Below, piece by piece: positions 54,301 to 63,614 of a stretch of 64,000 nucleotides of DNA. Each line of letters opens with the position of its first letter. Within the stretch, counting starts at the first letter, position 1. Where the stretch lies: NCBI GenBank assembly GCA_026874595.1, contig CM049318.1, positions 50,496,750 through 50,560,749 of the forward strand, in the 5' to 3' direction. A model generated the notes under the pieces. That model saw only the letters and a list, made by a program, of their open reading frames with translations, was not told the DNA's origin and did no database searches. Source of the DNA: Sipunculus nudus. Its lineage: Eukaryota; Annelida; Sipuncula; Golfingiida; Sipunculidae. Made by a program: the position numbers and the translations under genes.

Positions 54301-55620
54301 CGTTATGCCAGGATGCAATCCAGTTGCTACCAATCTCCGATAGATGACTCGAAGAAATCAAGAAACTGACCAGGGTAGATGAAACGTTACAGGTACTGAA
54401 GCAGGTGATCATGCAAGGATGGCCAGATGCTAAGCTGAACTTCCTTCTGTGATTGAGCCCTTTTCCCATACGGAGATGAGTTCATGGTGCATGATGGAAT
54501 AACTTTACAAGGAGAAAGAGTGATCCTCGCTAAGCAAATGAGACCCCAGGTCAGGGAACTACTCCACAGGTCTCATTTAGGACAGGAATCTACGCTAAGA
54601 CGAGCTTGTGAGTATATGCTTTGGCCTGGCATGTCAGCTGAGATTATACAAACAATGAAGATCGTGAATCATGTCAAATATATTGAGCAGCTCAGCAGAA
54701 TGAGACCTTGATGCCAGTTGATCAGCTCAACTGCCAGTTTCAAAAGGTAGCAGTAGACCTTTTTGAGTGGGATCAGAGGACATTTAGACCATCTTAGTTG
54801 AATATCACTCCAGATTCTTTAAGGTGACGAAACGAGATCCACATAAACTGCATCATGCATTCACAAACTGAAAGTGCAGTTTGCGCTATATGGTATACGA
54901 GAGACTGTCATAAGCAACAATGGGCCACAGTTTGTGTCCAATGATTTTTACAAGTTCTCTGTTGAATGGGACTTAGAACACTTGACTACAAGTCCACATC
55001 ACAATCAGGCAAATGAAAAAGTCGAAGCAGAAGTGAAAGTTGCAAAGAATATGCTGAAAAAGTGCAAAGAATCTGGATCAGACCCTTTACTTGCTTAACT
55101 TGAATTAGAAGTACTCCCAGTCAGAATTTGGGGACATCTCCAGTGCAGAGGTTTTTGAATCGAAGAACCAGAACACTCCTTGGCCTGTCTCAGCACAGTT
55201 AATGAAACCATGGGGCGAAGATATACTAAACTTATACAAATGATCATGAACCAGAAATGGTGCATCAAAGAATGTTATGACAAGGCCATAATGGACCTAG
55301 CACCTTTGGATGAAAGGGATATTGTATGTATGAAGCCACATAACTCAGAGAACTAAGATGGAAGAAAGCAGTTGTAATTGAGAGGCTAGTTGAGAGGTCT
55401 TACAGAGTTGAATAAGAAAATGGTATAAAATCACATTGACCTTAGAAAATTTGAGGAGGCACCAGACCAGTGTTTAGATAAGTGAGAAGAGGCCACAAGA
55501 AAGGCAGGTGAAATTCCAAGAGAAATGACACAAAGTGATGAAAGAGACCCCCTGGGGAGTCACAGTCAGTCAGAAAAGACTGTGAAGGCGTCAGTCCCAA
55601 AACCTCCATTCAGTTTTCAG
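54301..55620 (+). pseudogene. Gypsy integrase remnant and tail
   Basis: 54484-54711 encodes the zinc-binding region (ERVILAKQMRPQVRELLHRS, LGQESTLRRACEYMLWPGMS), and a VAVDLFEWD piece gives the first Asp near 54750. 54874-55098 carries VISNNGPQFVSNDFYKFSVE, in which the second catalytic Asp is Asn, and QANEKVEAEVKVAKNML, in which the usual NGxxE pattern is altered. The tail to 55620 is full of stops. Confidence 0.75.
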
Positions 55621-55648
55621 CTGCATTTTATGCAAATGCCAGTCTAAT

Positions 55649-55830
55649 GGCCAGCCGAGTGGTAAAACACTTGGCCTTCTCAGCTGGCGACCCGGGTTCG
55701 ATTCCCAGCATGGCTAAGAGAGTGGGTTTAAATGGCCAGTTCAAGGCCGGTGGTTTCCTCTGGTATTCCCTGTTTTCCCCAAGCTCAAGTAAGGATTGCA
55801 AGACAACCCAAACCTCAAGTGTAAATGTTG
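55649..55830 (+). repeat. tRNA-derived SINE
   Basis: The head has a box-A-like GCCGAGTGGTAAAAC (55654-55668) and a perfect-looking Pol III box B GGTTCGATTCC (55695-55705), with tRNA-like spacing. The body continues with GGCCGGTGGTTTCCTCTGGT and ATTCCCTGTTTTCCCC, similar to the conserved central domain found in many invertebrate SINEs (from memory, unverified). The end is not clear and the SINE reading merges into the next open frame. Confidence 0.75.
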
Positions 55831-55839
55831 GAGGGATGC

Positions 55840-56288
55840 CAGGCCCAAGTGATAATAATGAAGCATCACTAAGCCCAAGTAGGGATGTGGTATCAGAAGA
55901 TTTGGTACATAAGCTCAAGTTAGAGAAAGTAAAAGAAAGGCTGGATATGTTGAAAGTAAAAATTCATGGCAGGTGCAGACGAAAGAAAATGAAAATTGGA
56001 TACGAAGCTGTCCTTCTGCTGAGCCTTAAACTAAGAAAAGTCCTTCAAGAGTTTCCTTGGCTACAAGAACCAAGTTTCATTGAACTAGAGATGGAACTGA
56101 TTGTCTGATTTAAGAAGGAGACTTTCAGGGACAAATTTTTCTTGCTCATGAATCAACTAATATGTTTTCACAAAACAGGTCTTGATCTGAAAAAGGAAGG
56201 TACCCATTTTGAGTTGCTCAAAATGGTTGAGGAATGGATTCAGAAAGGAAGAGGAAAACAAAAGAAAACATCACAGAGAAACCTGTGA
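55840..56288 (+). pseudogene. Unrecognised coding-like stretch
   Basis: The frame 55647-56108 crosses the SINE and continues with KLKLEKVKERLDMLKVKIHG, a charged probable coiled coil, then YEAVLLLSLKLRKVLQEFPW. After a stop at 56106-56108 similar composition continues to about 56288 (KGRGKQKKTSQRNL, stop). I do not recognise it. It could be a host exon or the tail of a transposon protein. Composition alone supports coding. Confidence 0.3.
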
Positions 56289-56644
56289 TCAACATCCTTG
56301 AAAGTGTATGTTAAATTTTTGTTTATGAAATAATAAAGGGTTATTTTTCTGCCATGGTACACCCAAATTGCCAATCCTCCCTACTACTGGATCAACCATT
56401 TTACCTCTATTGACTGTCAGCCATCTTAGCTACACTGATCATGCTGTGTCTGTTGTCAATCTTCAGCTATCCAGTCATCAATTATAGGACTATAAATCAT
56501 AACCATTGGAGTTAGACACTTTGTACTTGATATTCAGGGAGGTCCTTGAACCATTTCCGTTGAAACATGAAATTAGGTCACTGCAACCTACATTTTTTTT
56601 TAGGGTTTTTTAATAAATTTTTCAGACTGTCATAAAATAGCAAA
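56289..56644. other. No gene recognised
   Basis: AATAAAGG at about 56330 could be a polyadenylation signal for the preceding stretch. Nothing else is seen. Confidence 0.45.
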
Positions 56645-56965
56645 GATAAGGTTTTAGCTCAGCAGACTGCAAGTCATCTGAGCTATAATTATGATCCATT
56701 GTCCAGCATTTGCTGTCTATCTGTCTGTTAGACTGGCATGTTTTGAAAATTTTAAACCTATGAATCCAAAATTCAGCATACAGTTAGATGGCCATAAGTT
56801 CTCCTCCCAAACCCAAAATGGGACTGTCTTGTATCAAAATCACATGTGTGTTTTTGTTCATGTTTTGCATAAATAGTTCTCTATTTATTTCCTATGTACA
56901 TGCCAGAAATTAAATCAATATTACTTAATTTGTAAAAGTTATGGACTGGAACACCAGGTACCTTA
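56645..56965 (-). repeat. Dispersed repeat copy, reverse orientation
   Basis: Begins with TTTTAGCTCAGCAGACTGCA and the AGTCATCTGAGCTATAATTA hairpin, followed by CCATTGTCCAGCATTTGCTG. This is the reverse complement of the end of the family at 4046-4808. The GGAC array is almost lost (CTATCTGTCTGTTAGACTGG). Confidence 0.75.
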
Positions 56966-57162
56966 TCAAAATAGCTAGAAATATATATTTGCTTTTAAAA
57001 TAGTAACTGTTATGTGACAGGACAACGGGTTTGGTCTGTTGTCATGTCATTAATTTGTTTGCATTAGCCGTAGTTGTAGTCACTGGCGGCAAACGATGTC
57101 AGACTTAGCACCATGAGGTAGCGACGCAAGTGGCAAATAATGGTACTAGAGCCCTTGGTTCA

Positions 57163-57205
57163 GTCACGTGACCCGCACAAGTTTCGAATATGGCGGAGTC
57201 GACAG
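57163..57205 (+). promoter_or_regulatory. E-box palindrome and candidate first exon of a host gene
   Basis: A perfect 10-bp palindrome GTCACGTGAC (57163-57172) of the USF/TFE type lies 18 bp before ATGGCGGAGTCGACAG (57190-57205), which has a good initiation context and is followed by GTTAGC, a weak donor. CpG is locally frequent. Without splicing the frame stops after six codons (TAG). No second exon was found. Confidence 0.3.
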
Positions 57206-58130
57206 GTTAGCTCTTCTAGCCGAGGTTTATGATGTCCGATTAACGCTTGTTAAGGATTTGTCAGCTCCAGCCAAGCTCAGTATCCGTTGGATAGATGTAC
57301 TATGATATGAGATGACCAAGGTTTGTGATCTGATTCTTCTGTTTTCATGTGTAAATACCGTCGTAAACGGGTTGATCTTTCAAGATTTAATCCGAAATGC
57401 TGATGTCAGAATTGCTGTGGAATTTTCCAGTAAATGCGCAATATAATTGAATATACTGTATCGCGGCAAATAGTTTTAACATTTGTCCTTCTGTTCGTCA
57501 GCGAAAGAAAACTTTATTTCTGTCATTATGTTGACATATAGCGTTTCATACATTTGATACACTGTGGACTGCTCCTACTTTGTGTTACGCCATAACCTTA
57601 AAATTGAGCTGTACTTATGCTTGAAGTGAAGCGCTACATTCGTTAGCTGACGAGGTATTTAGCTACTGCTTACTCCAGTTTATGTATAAACTAACATGAT
57701 AAATGCCATTTGTCATTCGTTGATGTTTCTGTAAGACGTTTGTATTTCTATATTAATGTCTTGAGGCCCATTTATGACTTAGTAGACTTTATGGCTCATT
57801 AGTTTTATATTGTTAGAATATAATTTCTTATTTGTGTTGCCACAGTAGACTCAAGTGTCCATATCAGTCTGGATGAGATGATCAGCATTGGTGGTGAACA
57901 CAGTGGTTGAGCCAAGAGAGGGCACATGTAGGTAGCATTACTAGTAACTGAGATTTTATATGTAACAGGTTCTAGATTACTTAACAGGGTGAACACTAAT
58001 TTCCGGTTAGTTTGCAAGACTAACAGGTTTTATGCGAACATACGGTTCACAGCATACGATTTACACTATCTAAATTTAACTGGTCCTTGACCTTCACCTC
58101 AGTCCGCAGTCAAGGCCATTTCCGGTAATT
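57206..58130. other. No gene recognised
   Basis: Mixed-composition sequence upstream of the DIRS-like element. Its 5' boundary probably lies in 57900-58130 but could not be fixed. Confidence 0.5.
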
Positions 58131-58230
58131 TCGGCCAATCACAGACAATTAGCCATTTGGCGCGGGATTTGTATCTGCCAGGCTATATATGGGTCTCTAT
58201 CGGCATCATATTCACTTTTCATTTGCTGCC
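58131..58230 (+). promoter_or_regulatory. Promoter-like CCAAT and TATA boxes of the DIRS-like element
   Basis: GGCCAATCAC (CCAAT at 58135-58139) is followed 45 bp later by CTATATATGG (TATATAT 58184-58190). Transcription would start around 58215. It lies upstream of the donor-like site, so the predicted first exon is about 250 nt. Confidence 0.5.
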
Positions 58231-58464
58231 TCGCTGGATTTATTGCTGAATTAACATCGCTGGATTTATGCCTGAGCCTCATTTGGAACCAACCGAATAA
58301 CTACAGAAGCTCCGCTTATTTCCTTGGTGACGTACGGCCCCGTGGGTTGGGAAAAAGGCTTGCGGGAGTTCGGTTCCGACTTGTGAACATCGCTGCTTGC
58401 CGGCATCGAAGTGGTAGAACAACCAGAAAGTACATTCAGCATTTGGGATTCCCATTTCAGGCAG

Positions 58465-58475
58465 CAAGGTAAGAT
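58465..58475 (+). promoter_or_regulatory. Candidate 5' splice site upstream of the SGNH ORF
   Basis: CAAG|GTAAGATA: near-perfect donor consensus, intron from 58469. Paired with the acceptor at 60042 it would remove the SGNH ORF and the hairpin array and place the exon directly on the gag ATG. Confidence 0.5.
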
Positions 58476-58507
58476 AACTCTCCTGCTTTTCTCACCGCTA
58501 CGTCAAT

Positions 58508-59113
58508 ATGGCTAGCCGTCCTTTCCTCCATTACAAAGCCCTAGTTATAGGCGCCTCTGAAGTCAGAAACCTGGGGGCCGCCATGTTGGCTCACGAAGGT
58601 CGTTTGCGACCTAATTTCGGATTCCCGTCGCTTACATGCAATATATCCGTTCGAGGCAGGGGAGGCCATTCTGTCACTAGTCTTGGGGGCGATCTTGCGC
58701 CATTCCAAAAATTTAAACCTGATATTGTGGTCCTCCACGTAGGAGGAAACGATCTCTCGTGTCTCGACATCAACGGTAGGCCGGAAGTTGTCGGTGAGAA
58801 AATAGCCGATCTTTGTGAATTCCTCCACACGAACATGGGAGTTCATAGACTAGTTGTTGTGGAATTAAACCCGAGATTCCCACCTTTTTGTGGGAGACCG
58901 TATCCTGAGGATTATAATTCCCGTGTGAACATTTGTAACCAGTACCTAGATGTTGTTTTGGGGGATACGACCTATGCGTCTTTATGGCGACACCAGGGGT
59001 TTACTTGGGGGGCACACTTATTCTCAACAGACGGGGTCCATTTTAATGAGGTTGGAACGAAGCACTGGTACCAGAGTATCAGAGGGTCCCTTATTTGTGC
59101 CCTTAGGCAATAA
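58508..59113 (+). CDS. SGNH/GDSL-family hydrolase of the DIRS-like element
   Basis: 201 codons, complete. Block I ALVIGASEVRNLG holds the Ser nucleophile (residues about 12-24; GAS instead of the usual GDS). Block II is in VRGRGGHSV, block III LHVGGNDLSCLD holds Gly and Asn (about 78-89), and block V STDGVHFNEVGTK holds the Asp-His pair (about 177-189). All four SGNH residues are therefore present and the frame is open. Such hydrolases act on esters (lipases, acetylesterases); the substrate here is unknown. SGNH domains are known from Ngaro and some LINE elements, but this one precedes gag. No signal peptide is evident. The ATG at 58508 has an AATATGG context. Confidence 0.85.
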   Translation: MASRPFLHYKALVIGASEVRNLGAAMLAHEGRLRPNFGFPSLTCNISVRGRGGHSVTSLGGDLAPFQKFKPDIVVLHVGGNDLSCLDINGRPEVVGEKIADLCEFLHTNMGVHRLVVVELNPRFPPFCGRPYPEDYNSRVNICNQYLDVVLGDTTYASLWRHQGFTWGAHLFSTDGVHFNEVGTKHWYQSIRGSLICALRQ

Positions 59114-59272
59114 GATGTATCAGGCTTAGTGTATAAGGAGGCTCCCCAAAGGAACATTGGGGGTAGATCCAGGGGTTTTTATAGATAGGCTAATGAGTGA
59201 CGGGGGGGGGGGGGGGGGGGAGGGGGCACTCCTGTCTGTATTTATTAGTTATCAAGGGGTTTTGTTTATTGG
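59114..59272 (+). other. Spacer with a long G-run
   Basis: Runs from the SGNH stop to the hairpin array. An interrupted G-run of about 20 bases at about 59202-59224 could form a G-quadruplex in the RNA. No coding sequence is seen. Confidence 0.6.
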
Positions 59273-59640
59273 TGAAAGAAGGGGGATTTGCTACACCCGT
59301 GGTGTAGATATTTCTTCGACATTTGTTGATTATTCTTGAAGGGGGGGATTTCTGCACCCGTGGTGTAGATCTTGGTGCTTTGACACTTGTTGATTATTCT
59401 TGAAGGGGGGGCATTGCTACACCCGTGGTGTAGGTATTGGTTCTCTGACACTTGTTGATTATCATTGAAAATGGGGAGAATGTTACGCCGGTGGCGTAAG
59501 TATTGGTTCTTTAACACTTGTGATGGGGGGGATTTGGCAACCCGCTTTTTGTTCCACCCAGGCAGTGTTGATTTTCGACCTGGGGGGGGGGGGGGGATTT
59601 GCTGCACACGTGGTGAACAAATTGGCTCCTTAACCCAGGT
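59273..59640 (+). repeat. Tandem array, unit about 64 bp, each with G-run and CTACACC/GGTGTAG hairpin
   Basis: Units start with a run of 4-13 G, then GATTTGCTACACCCGTGGTG or a variant, then TTGGTTCTTTGACACTTGTT. Hairpins are at 59291-59307 and 59417-59433 (CTACACCCGTGGTGTAG), 59352-59368 (CTGCACCCGTGGTGTAG), 59483-59499 (TTACGCCGGTGGCGTAA) and a decayed one at 59602-59618. In the fourth, two base pairs are changed on both sides so pairing is kept. Confidence 0.85.
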
Positions 59641-60042
59641 GGCTAAACCTGGGGTATGTTGCTGCTTTAGTGTTTTTGCTTGTTACGTTCACTTCTCCTG
59701 ACATTCATTCTATTTGCCTTGTGGATTTGTGATTTTATAGAAGAATTTTCTTTTGCAATGATTTTATTCTGGCTATGTCAGAGGCGCATACTGCATAATT
59801 GTTTTAAACCCATGCAACAATACATTTGCTGTGTCAAAATGTCTGTGAAACCTTAATGTCTGTTTATTTGTGGAGCTTGCATATGTATTTGGAAAGAACT
59901 TATGAAGAGTAACAAGTAATCTATTTCTGGTTGTACCAGAAGGTCCAATGCAAATTATAACGGCAACAGGGTCTCACTGTGGCAGATTTCATCCATATAA
60001 TTATAAGTCACATTCTGGGGTGGTTTGGTTCTCTTTTGTCAG
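59641..60042 (+). other. Remainder of the predicted intron, ending in a splice-acceptor-like site
   Basis: No ORF of note. It ends with a pyrimidine tract and CAG (TTCTCTTTTGTCAG, to 60042) directly before the gag ATG. The equivalent site in the older element ends at 52162. Confidence 0.55.
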
Positions 60043-61119
60043 ATGAGCTCCAGACGTCGAATTGAAACAAGGAAAAGGAAGGCCCCACGTCGCCTCATCA
60101 AAGACGCTGCGCGCAACTCCACGCCAAAGAGAACTAGGCTCGTGTCACCTACCACGCTACCACAAACTGGTATACCAACACCTGCCCAGGAACCTGCCAC
60201 TCCTACTCAAGCTGGACCCAGCAGTGCTGGTACGCTGAGCCAAGAGAGTATCAATGCCATCGTGAACGCTGTCTCCACACAAGTGAAAGAGACGGTGGCA
60301 GCTCAGGTTCAAGACGTGCTGGTAAAAAAGGGACTTATCGCAGGATCTGATGATCTCACTGGGGAAATGGTAGAAGAAATTTCAGGTGAGGGCTCACCAG
60401 ATAATGGCAGGCAAAACATTGATGATGACGATATTATAAATGTTTTAGACAGGGTGGATCCCAAACATAAGGACGCCATTTGGAAAGGCGAGTATGTAGA
60501 CCTGTCCCAGCTTAACTGGATCATTGCTAAAGAGAAATCTGAGAATTCTAAAGATAGGAAAGACCTTACTGAGTCTTCAATGAATATGTACGAATGGACG
60601 TCTGCGTTCCATACATTCATGGGCGTGTATTGTTCTAACCCAAACCTGTGTAGTGAAGCCCCTCGTCTTTGTTCCTATATGGAGTCTATTAGATCTCTGT
60701 ACAGTAAGGGATATGACTGGCGTACTTATGACTTAGAGTTCCGTAAGCTCAGGGCGCACACAGGGAGACGCTGGGATCGGCGCCATCCTGACCTATGGAT
60801 GGACGCCGTGACCAAGCGTGACAACCACAGGGGTCATGCCAAATCTAATAAGTCTGGTCAGCCCTTTCGCGCAAACCCAACAGGGGTTTGCTTTGGGTTC
60901 AATAAGCACAGGCAATGTCCCAAAAACCCATGCCCATATGCCCACATATGCAGTTTCTGTGGGGGAAATCACCCATTCAAATCCTGCTTACAACGTCCCC
61001 AGGCAAATTCTAACAGCAAAGAACAGTACCCAGGTCCGAGACAGGAAGTTAGGAGACAGGCCCCTAATACAAACCAAGGAAAGGTTGCCTTCCCCAATCA
61101 ACGGTCAGGCACTAGATGA
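60043..61119 (+). CDS. Gag-like nucleic-acid-binding protein of the DIRS-like element
   Basis: 358 codons from the ATG at 60043 (MSSRRRIETRKRKAPRRL). I prefer this start because the older copy also begins at an ATG placed just after an acceptor-like CAG; an in-frame upstream ATG at 60025 adds six residues. A basic N-terminus is followed by a Pro/Thr-rich stretch, an acidic linker (about residues 100-140), a helical conserved domain with MYEWTSAFHTFMGVYCSNP and LEFRKLRAHTGRRWDRRHPD (about 178-250), then CFGFNKHRQCPKNPCPYAH (CX8CX4CX3H) and CSFCGGNHPFKSC (CX2CX3HX4C) at about 283-315. The tail is basic. It likely binds element RNA. It overlaps the polymerase frame by about 300 nt. Confidence 0.85.
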   Translation: MSSRRRIETRKRKAPRRLIKDAARNSTPKRTRLVSPTTLPQTGIPTPAQEPATPTQAGPSSAGTLSQESINAIVNAVSTQVKETVAAQVQDVLVKKGLIAGSDDLTGEMVEEISGEGSPDNGRQNIDDDDIINVLDRVDPKHKDAIWKGEYVDLSQLNWIIAKEKSENSKDRKDLTESSMNMYEWTSAFHTFMGVYCSNPNLCSEAPRLCSYMESIRSLYSKGYDWRTYDLEFRKLRAHTGRRWDRRHPDLWMDAVTKRDNHRGHAKSNKSGQPFRANPTGVCFGFNKHRQCPKNPCPYAHICSFCGGNHPFKSCLQRPQANSNSKEQYPGPRQEVRRQAPNTNQGKVAFPNQRSGTR

Positions 61120-62656
61120 TTTACTTGCGGAGGTAGGGTACCCCATTAGGGATAGGAATTTCCTCTATTCTGGTTTCTTAGAGGGTTTTGATATAGGATA
61201 CCAAGGGCCTGCATTAAATTCTCAAAGCGAAAACCACAATTCAGCTCTCAGTCAGCCCGAGGTAGTGTCTGCCAAATTGAGCAAAGAGCTTTCGTTAGGA
61301 AGGATAATGGGCCCTTATGATACAATTCCATTTCAAAATTTTAAAGTGTCTCCTCTTGGGGTAGTGCCGAAGAAGAACCCTGGTCAGTTTAGGTTAATTC
61401 ACAACCTGTCCTACCCCTCATCCGAGTCAGTAAATGAAGGCATTCCCAGGGAACTGATAAGCGTTAATTATGCTACATTTGATGATGCCATTAGACTTCT
61501 CAAGCCTTTGGGCCAAGCAGCATTTATGGCAAAAACCGATATAGAATCTGCGTTCCGTCTGCTGCCTATATCCCCGAACAACTATCCTCTGTTAGGTTTT
61601 AAGTGGGAAGGACAGTACTATTTTGACCGCTGCTTGCCCATGGGCTGCTCGTCGTCATGCTGTCTCTTTGAGAAATTTAGTTCGGCATTAGAATTCATTA
61701 CCAAAAATCAAATGCAAACCAATAGGGTGGTACATGTCCTGGACGACTTTTTATTCATTGCGGAAACTGAGTCCTCTTGCAAGAAATTGCTGGAAGCCTT
61801 TCTTGCTCTTTGTCATAAACTAGGGGTCCCAATTGTACATGATAAAACAGAAGGTCCTTCACAGATAATTACTTTTCTGGGTATCAAAATTGATGTCCAG
61901 GCGCAATATGCTAGGTTGCCCTTGGATAAGTTGACAAAAGCTAGGGAGATTATTTCAGCCCTCCTGTATAAGGAAAAGGCCACACTTCGGGAGCTCCAGT
62001 CCCTGATAGGGTTCTTAAACTTTACCTGTGTCGTAGTCCTGCCTGGTAGGGCCTTTCTCAGGCGCCTTATTGACCGTACTTATGGGTTAAAACTACCGCA
62101 CCATCGTACCAGATTGACAAATCAAGTCAAACTAGACCTGAAGGTTTGGCTACATTTCTTAGACTGTTTTAATGGCAAGTCATTTTTTCTCGAGGAATCC
62201 TGGATCTCCTCTGATGAATTACATTTACAGACTAAAGCCACTGTCAGTTTAGGATTTGGCGCCGTTCTCTGCAGTGAATGGTTCTATGGGAAATGGCCAG
62301 TGTCCTGGCAAGATTATGATATGGTAACCCTGGAATTGTGGCCCATTGTCGCTGCTCTTGAGGTATGGGGTGAACGATTGTCCAACAAGAAGTTGAGATT
62401 GATGACCGATAATCTGGCGTTAGTTAATATTCTAAACAAGAAATCCACTCCACAGCCGCACACAATGTGCTTAATAAGGCGGTTAGTGCTGATATCTCTC
62501 AAGTTCAATATTCTTGTTAAAGGTATGCATATAAAACAGAAAGGAAACCTAGCTTATACTTTGTCGCAATTGCAGGTAGGTCGCTTCCGCAAGCTGGCTC
62601 ACGGAGTGAACAAAAACCCGACCCCTGCTCCAGCTCCCCCAGCATCACTGAGCTAA
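60818..62656 (+). CDS. DIRS-type reverse transcriptase and RNase H
   Basis: The frame opens at 60818 inside the gag-like ORF, but recognisable sequence begins near 61085 (LPSPINGQALDDLLAEVGYP), so the true start is uncertain. Conserved blocks: FLYSGFLEGFDIGYQGP, GRIMGPYDTIPFQNFKVSPL, GVVPKKNPGQFRLIHNLSYP, MAKTDIESAFRLLPI, YFDRCLPMGCSSSC and the active site VLDDFLFIAETE (about 61737-61772), with LDD as usual in DIRS elements. RNase H has VTLELWPIVAALEVWGERL and LRLMTDNLALVNILN. The first RNase H Asp is replaced (LQTKATVSLGFGAVL) and the end reads AYTLSQLQ where ADALSRLQ is usual, so RNase H may be inactive in this copy. Confidence 0.88.
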   Translation: MTTTGVMPNLISLVSPFAQTQQGFALGSISTGNVPKTHAHMPTYAVSVGEITHSNPAYNVPRQILTAKNSTQVRDRKLGDRPLIQTKERLPSPINGQALDDLLAEVGYPIRDRNFLYSGFLEGFDIGYQGPALNSQSENHNSALSQPEVVSAKLSKELSLGRIMGPYDTIPFQNFKVSPLGVVPKKNPGQFRLIHNLSYPSSESVNEGIPRELISVNYATFDDAIRLLKPLGQAAFMAKTDIESAFRLLPISPNNYPLLGFKWEGQYYFDRCLPMGCSSSCCLFEKFSSALEFITKNQMQTNRVVHVLDDFLFIAETESSCKKLLEAFLALCHKLGVPIVHDKTEGPSQIITFLGIKIDVQAQYARLPLDKLTKAREIISALLYKEKATLRELQSLIGFLNFTCVVVLPGRAFLRRLIDRTYGLKLPHHRTRLTNQVKLDLKVWLHFLDCFNGKSFFLEESWISSDELHLQTKATVSLGFGAVLCSEWFYGKWPVSWQDYDMVTLELWPIVAALEVWGERLSNKKLRLMTDNLALVNILNKKSTPQPHTMCLIRRLVLISLKFNILVKGMHIKQKGNLAYTLSQLQVGRFRKLAHGVNKNPTPAPAPPASLS

Positions 62657-63565
62657 TGGGTGTAGGTCAGTACTTAGTTGCCAATAGCTTATCACTTCAG
62701 ACCAAAAAAGCATATAAACAGGTCTGGAGCAGTTTCCACTCATTCTGTCAAAAGCCAGGGTCACTCCCAGTGGTCTCTATTACCAGTTCAGCCTCTTGCA
62801 GTGTTCCTTTTTTTGTCCAAGAAGTATTCTTCCGGCTGTTGTGGCTCCACTTTAGCTTCAACAGCATCAGCCATTTCTTTCATACACAAACTAGCAAATT
62901 TGACAGACCCTACAGCCTCTGAAGCTGTCAAAAGGCTGCTGCAGGGAGCTAGGAAATTAACCCCTAAAGTAGACCTACGTTATCCCATATCGCTTAGTAT
63001 TCTACACCAGCTAGTTAGAGCTCTTCCATGCACATCCAATAATGTATATGAATGTAAACTGTTCACTGCTCTGTACCTTGTAGCCTTCCATGGGTTTTTC
63101 CGTATTGGTGAGCTCATTACTAGGTCCTTTAGCCAGCAAAACCTTGTAGTACAATTGTCAGATGTATCAGTGGGGGCGTCTCGTGGTTACGCAAGGATAA
63201 AGATTAGGCATGCAAAAAACATGCCTCCAGGTCAATGCCAAATGGTAGTCCTACAGACTAAAACCCCAGGCCCTTGCCCTGTCAGAGCCTTAGCCACATT
63301 TTTACAAATCAGAGGGAATCGTAAAGGTGCTCTGTTTAGCAGCCCTTCAGCTTCCCCAGTCAGTCGTTCAGAGTTCACAGCTCAGCTGAACAAGGATCTC
63401 ATATTCTGTAAACTTGACCCGGCTCTTTTCAAAGGCCATTCGTTTAGGATTGGAGCTGCTACAGATGCTGCTATACTTGGTAAATCAGACAGTGAAATTC
63501 GTAACCTAGGAAGATGGAAATCCAATGCTTTCATGCGTTATATTAGGATGTTTCAAGCTCAGTAG
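62656..63565 (+). pseudogene. Tyrosine recombinase of the DIRS-like element (one frameshift)
   Basis: The ATG at 62656 overlaps the polymerase stop (TAATG). The N-terminal part, YLVANSLSLQTKKAYKQVWS and SFHSFCQ, is in that frame. From about 62790 the reading continues in the next frame with LPVQPLAVFLFLSKKYSS and SAISFIHKLANLTDP. Catalytic residues of the family are present: Arg in FFRIGEL, Lys in IRHAKN, His-x-x-Arg in GHSFRIGAA (about 63436-63462), Trp in LGRWKS and the Tyr nucleophile in FMRYIRMF (63539-63541). The enzyme would integrate circular cDNA. A single-base indel near 62765-62795 breaks this copy. Confidence 0.9.
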
Positions 63566-63614
63566 CTAAGGTTACGAGCCCTGATTTAGGATTAGACCCT
63601 GATGAGCTGTAGCT

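Larger units (their letters stand above)
53411..55620 (+). mobile_element. Gypsy fragment joined to the old DIRS-like element
   Basis: The polymerase starts abruptly at about 53411 in its middle, so the 5' part is missing. RNase H and integrase follow on the + strand with many stops. No LTR is visible. It ends at or before the SINE at 55649. Confidence 0.8.
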
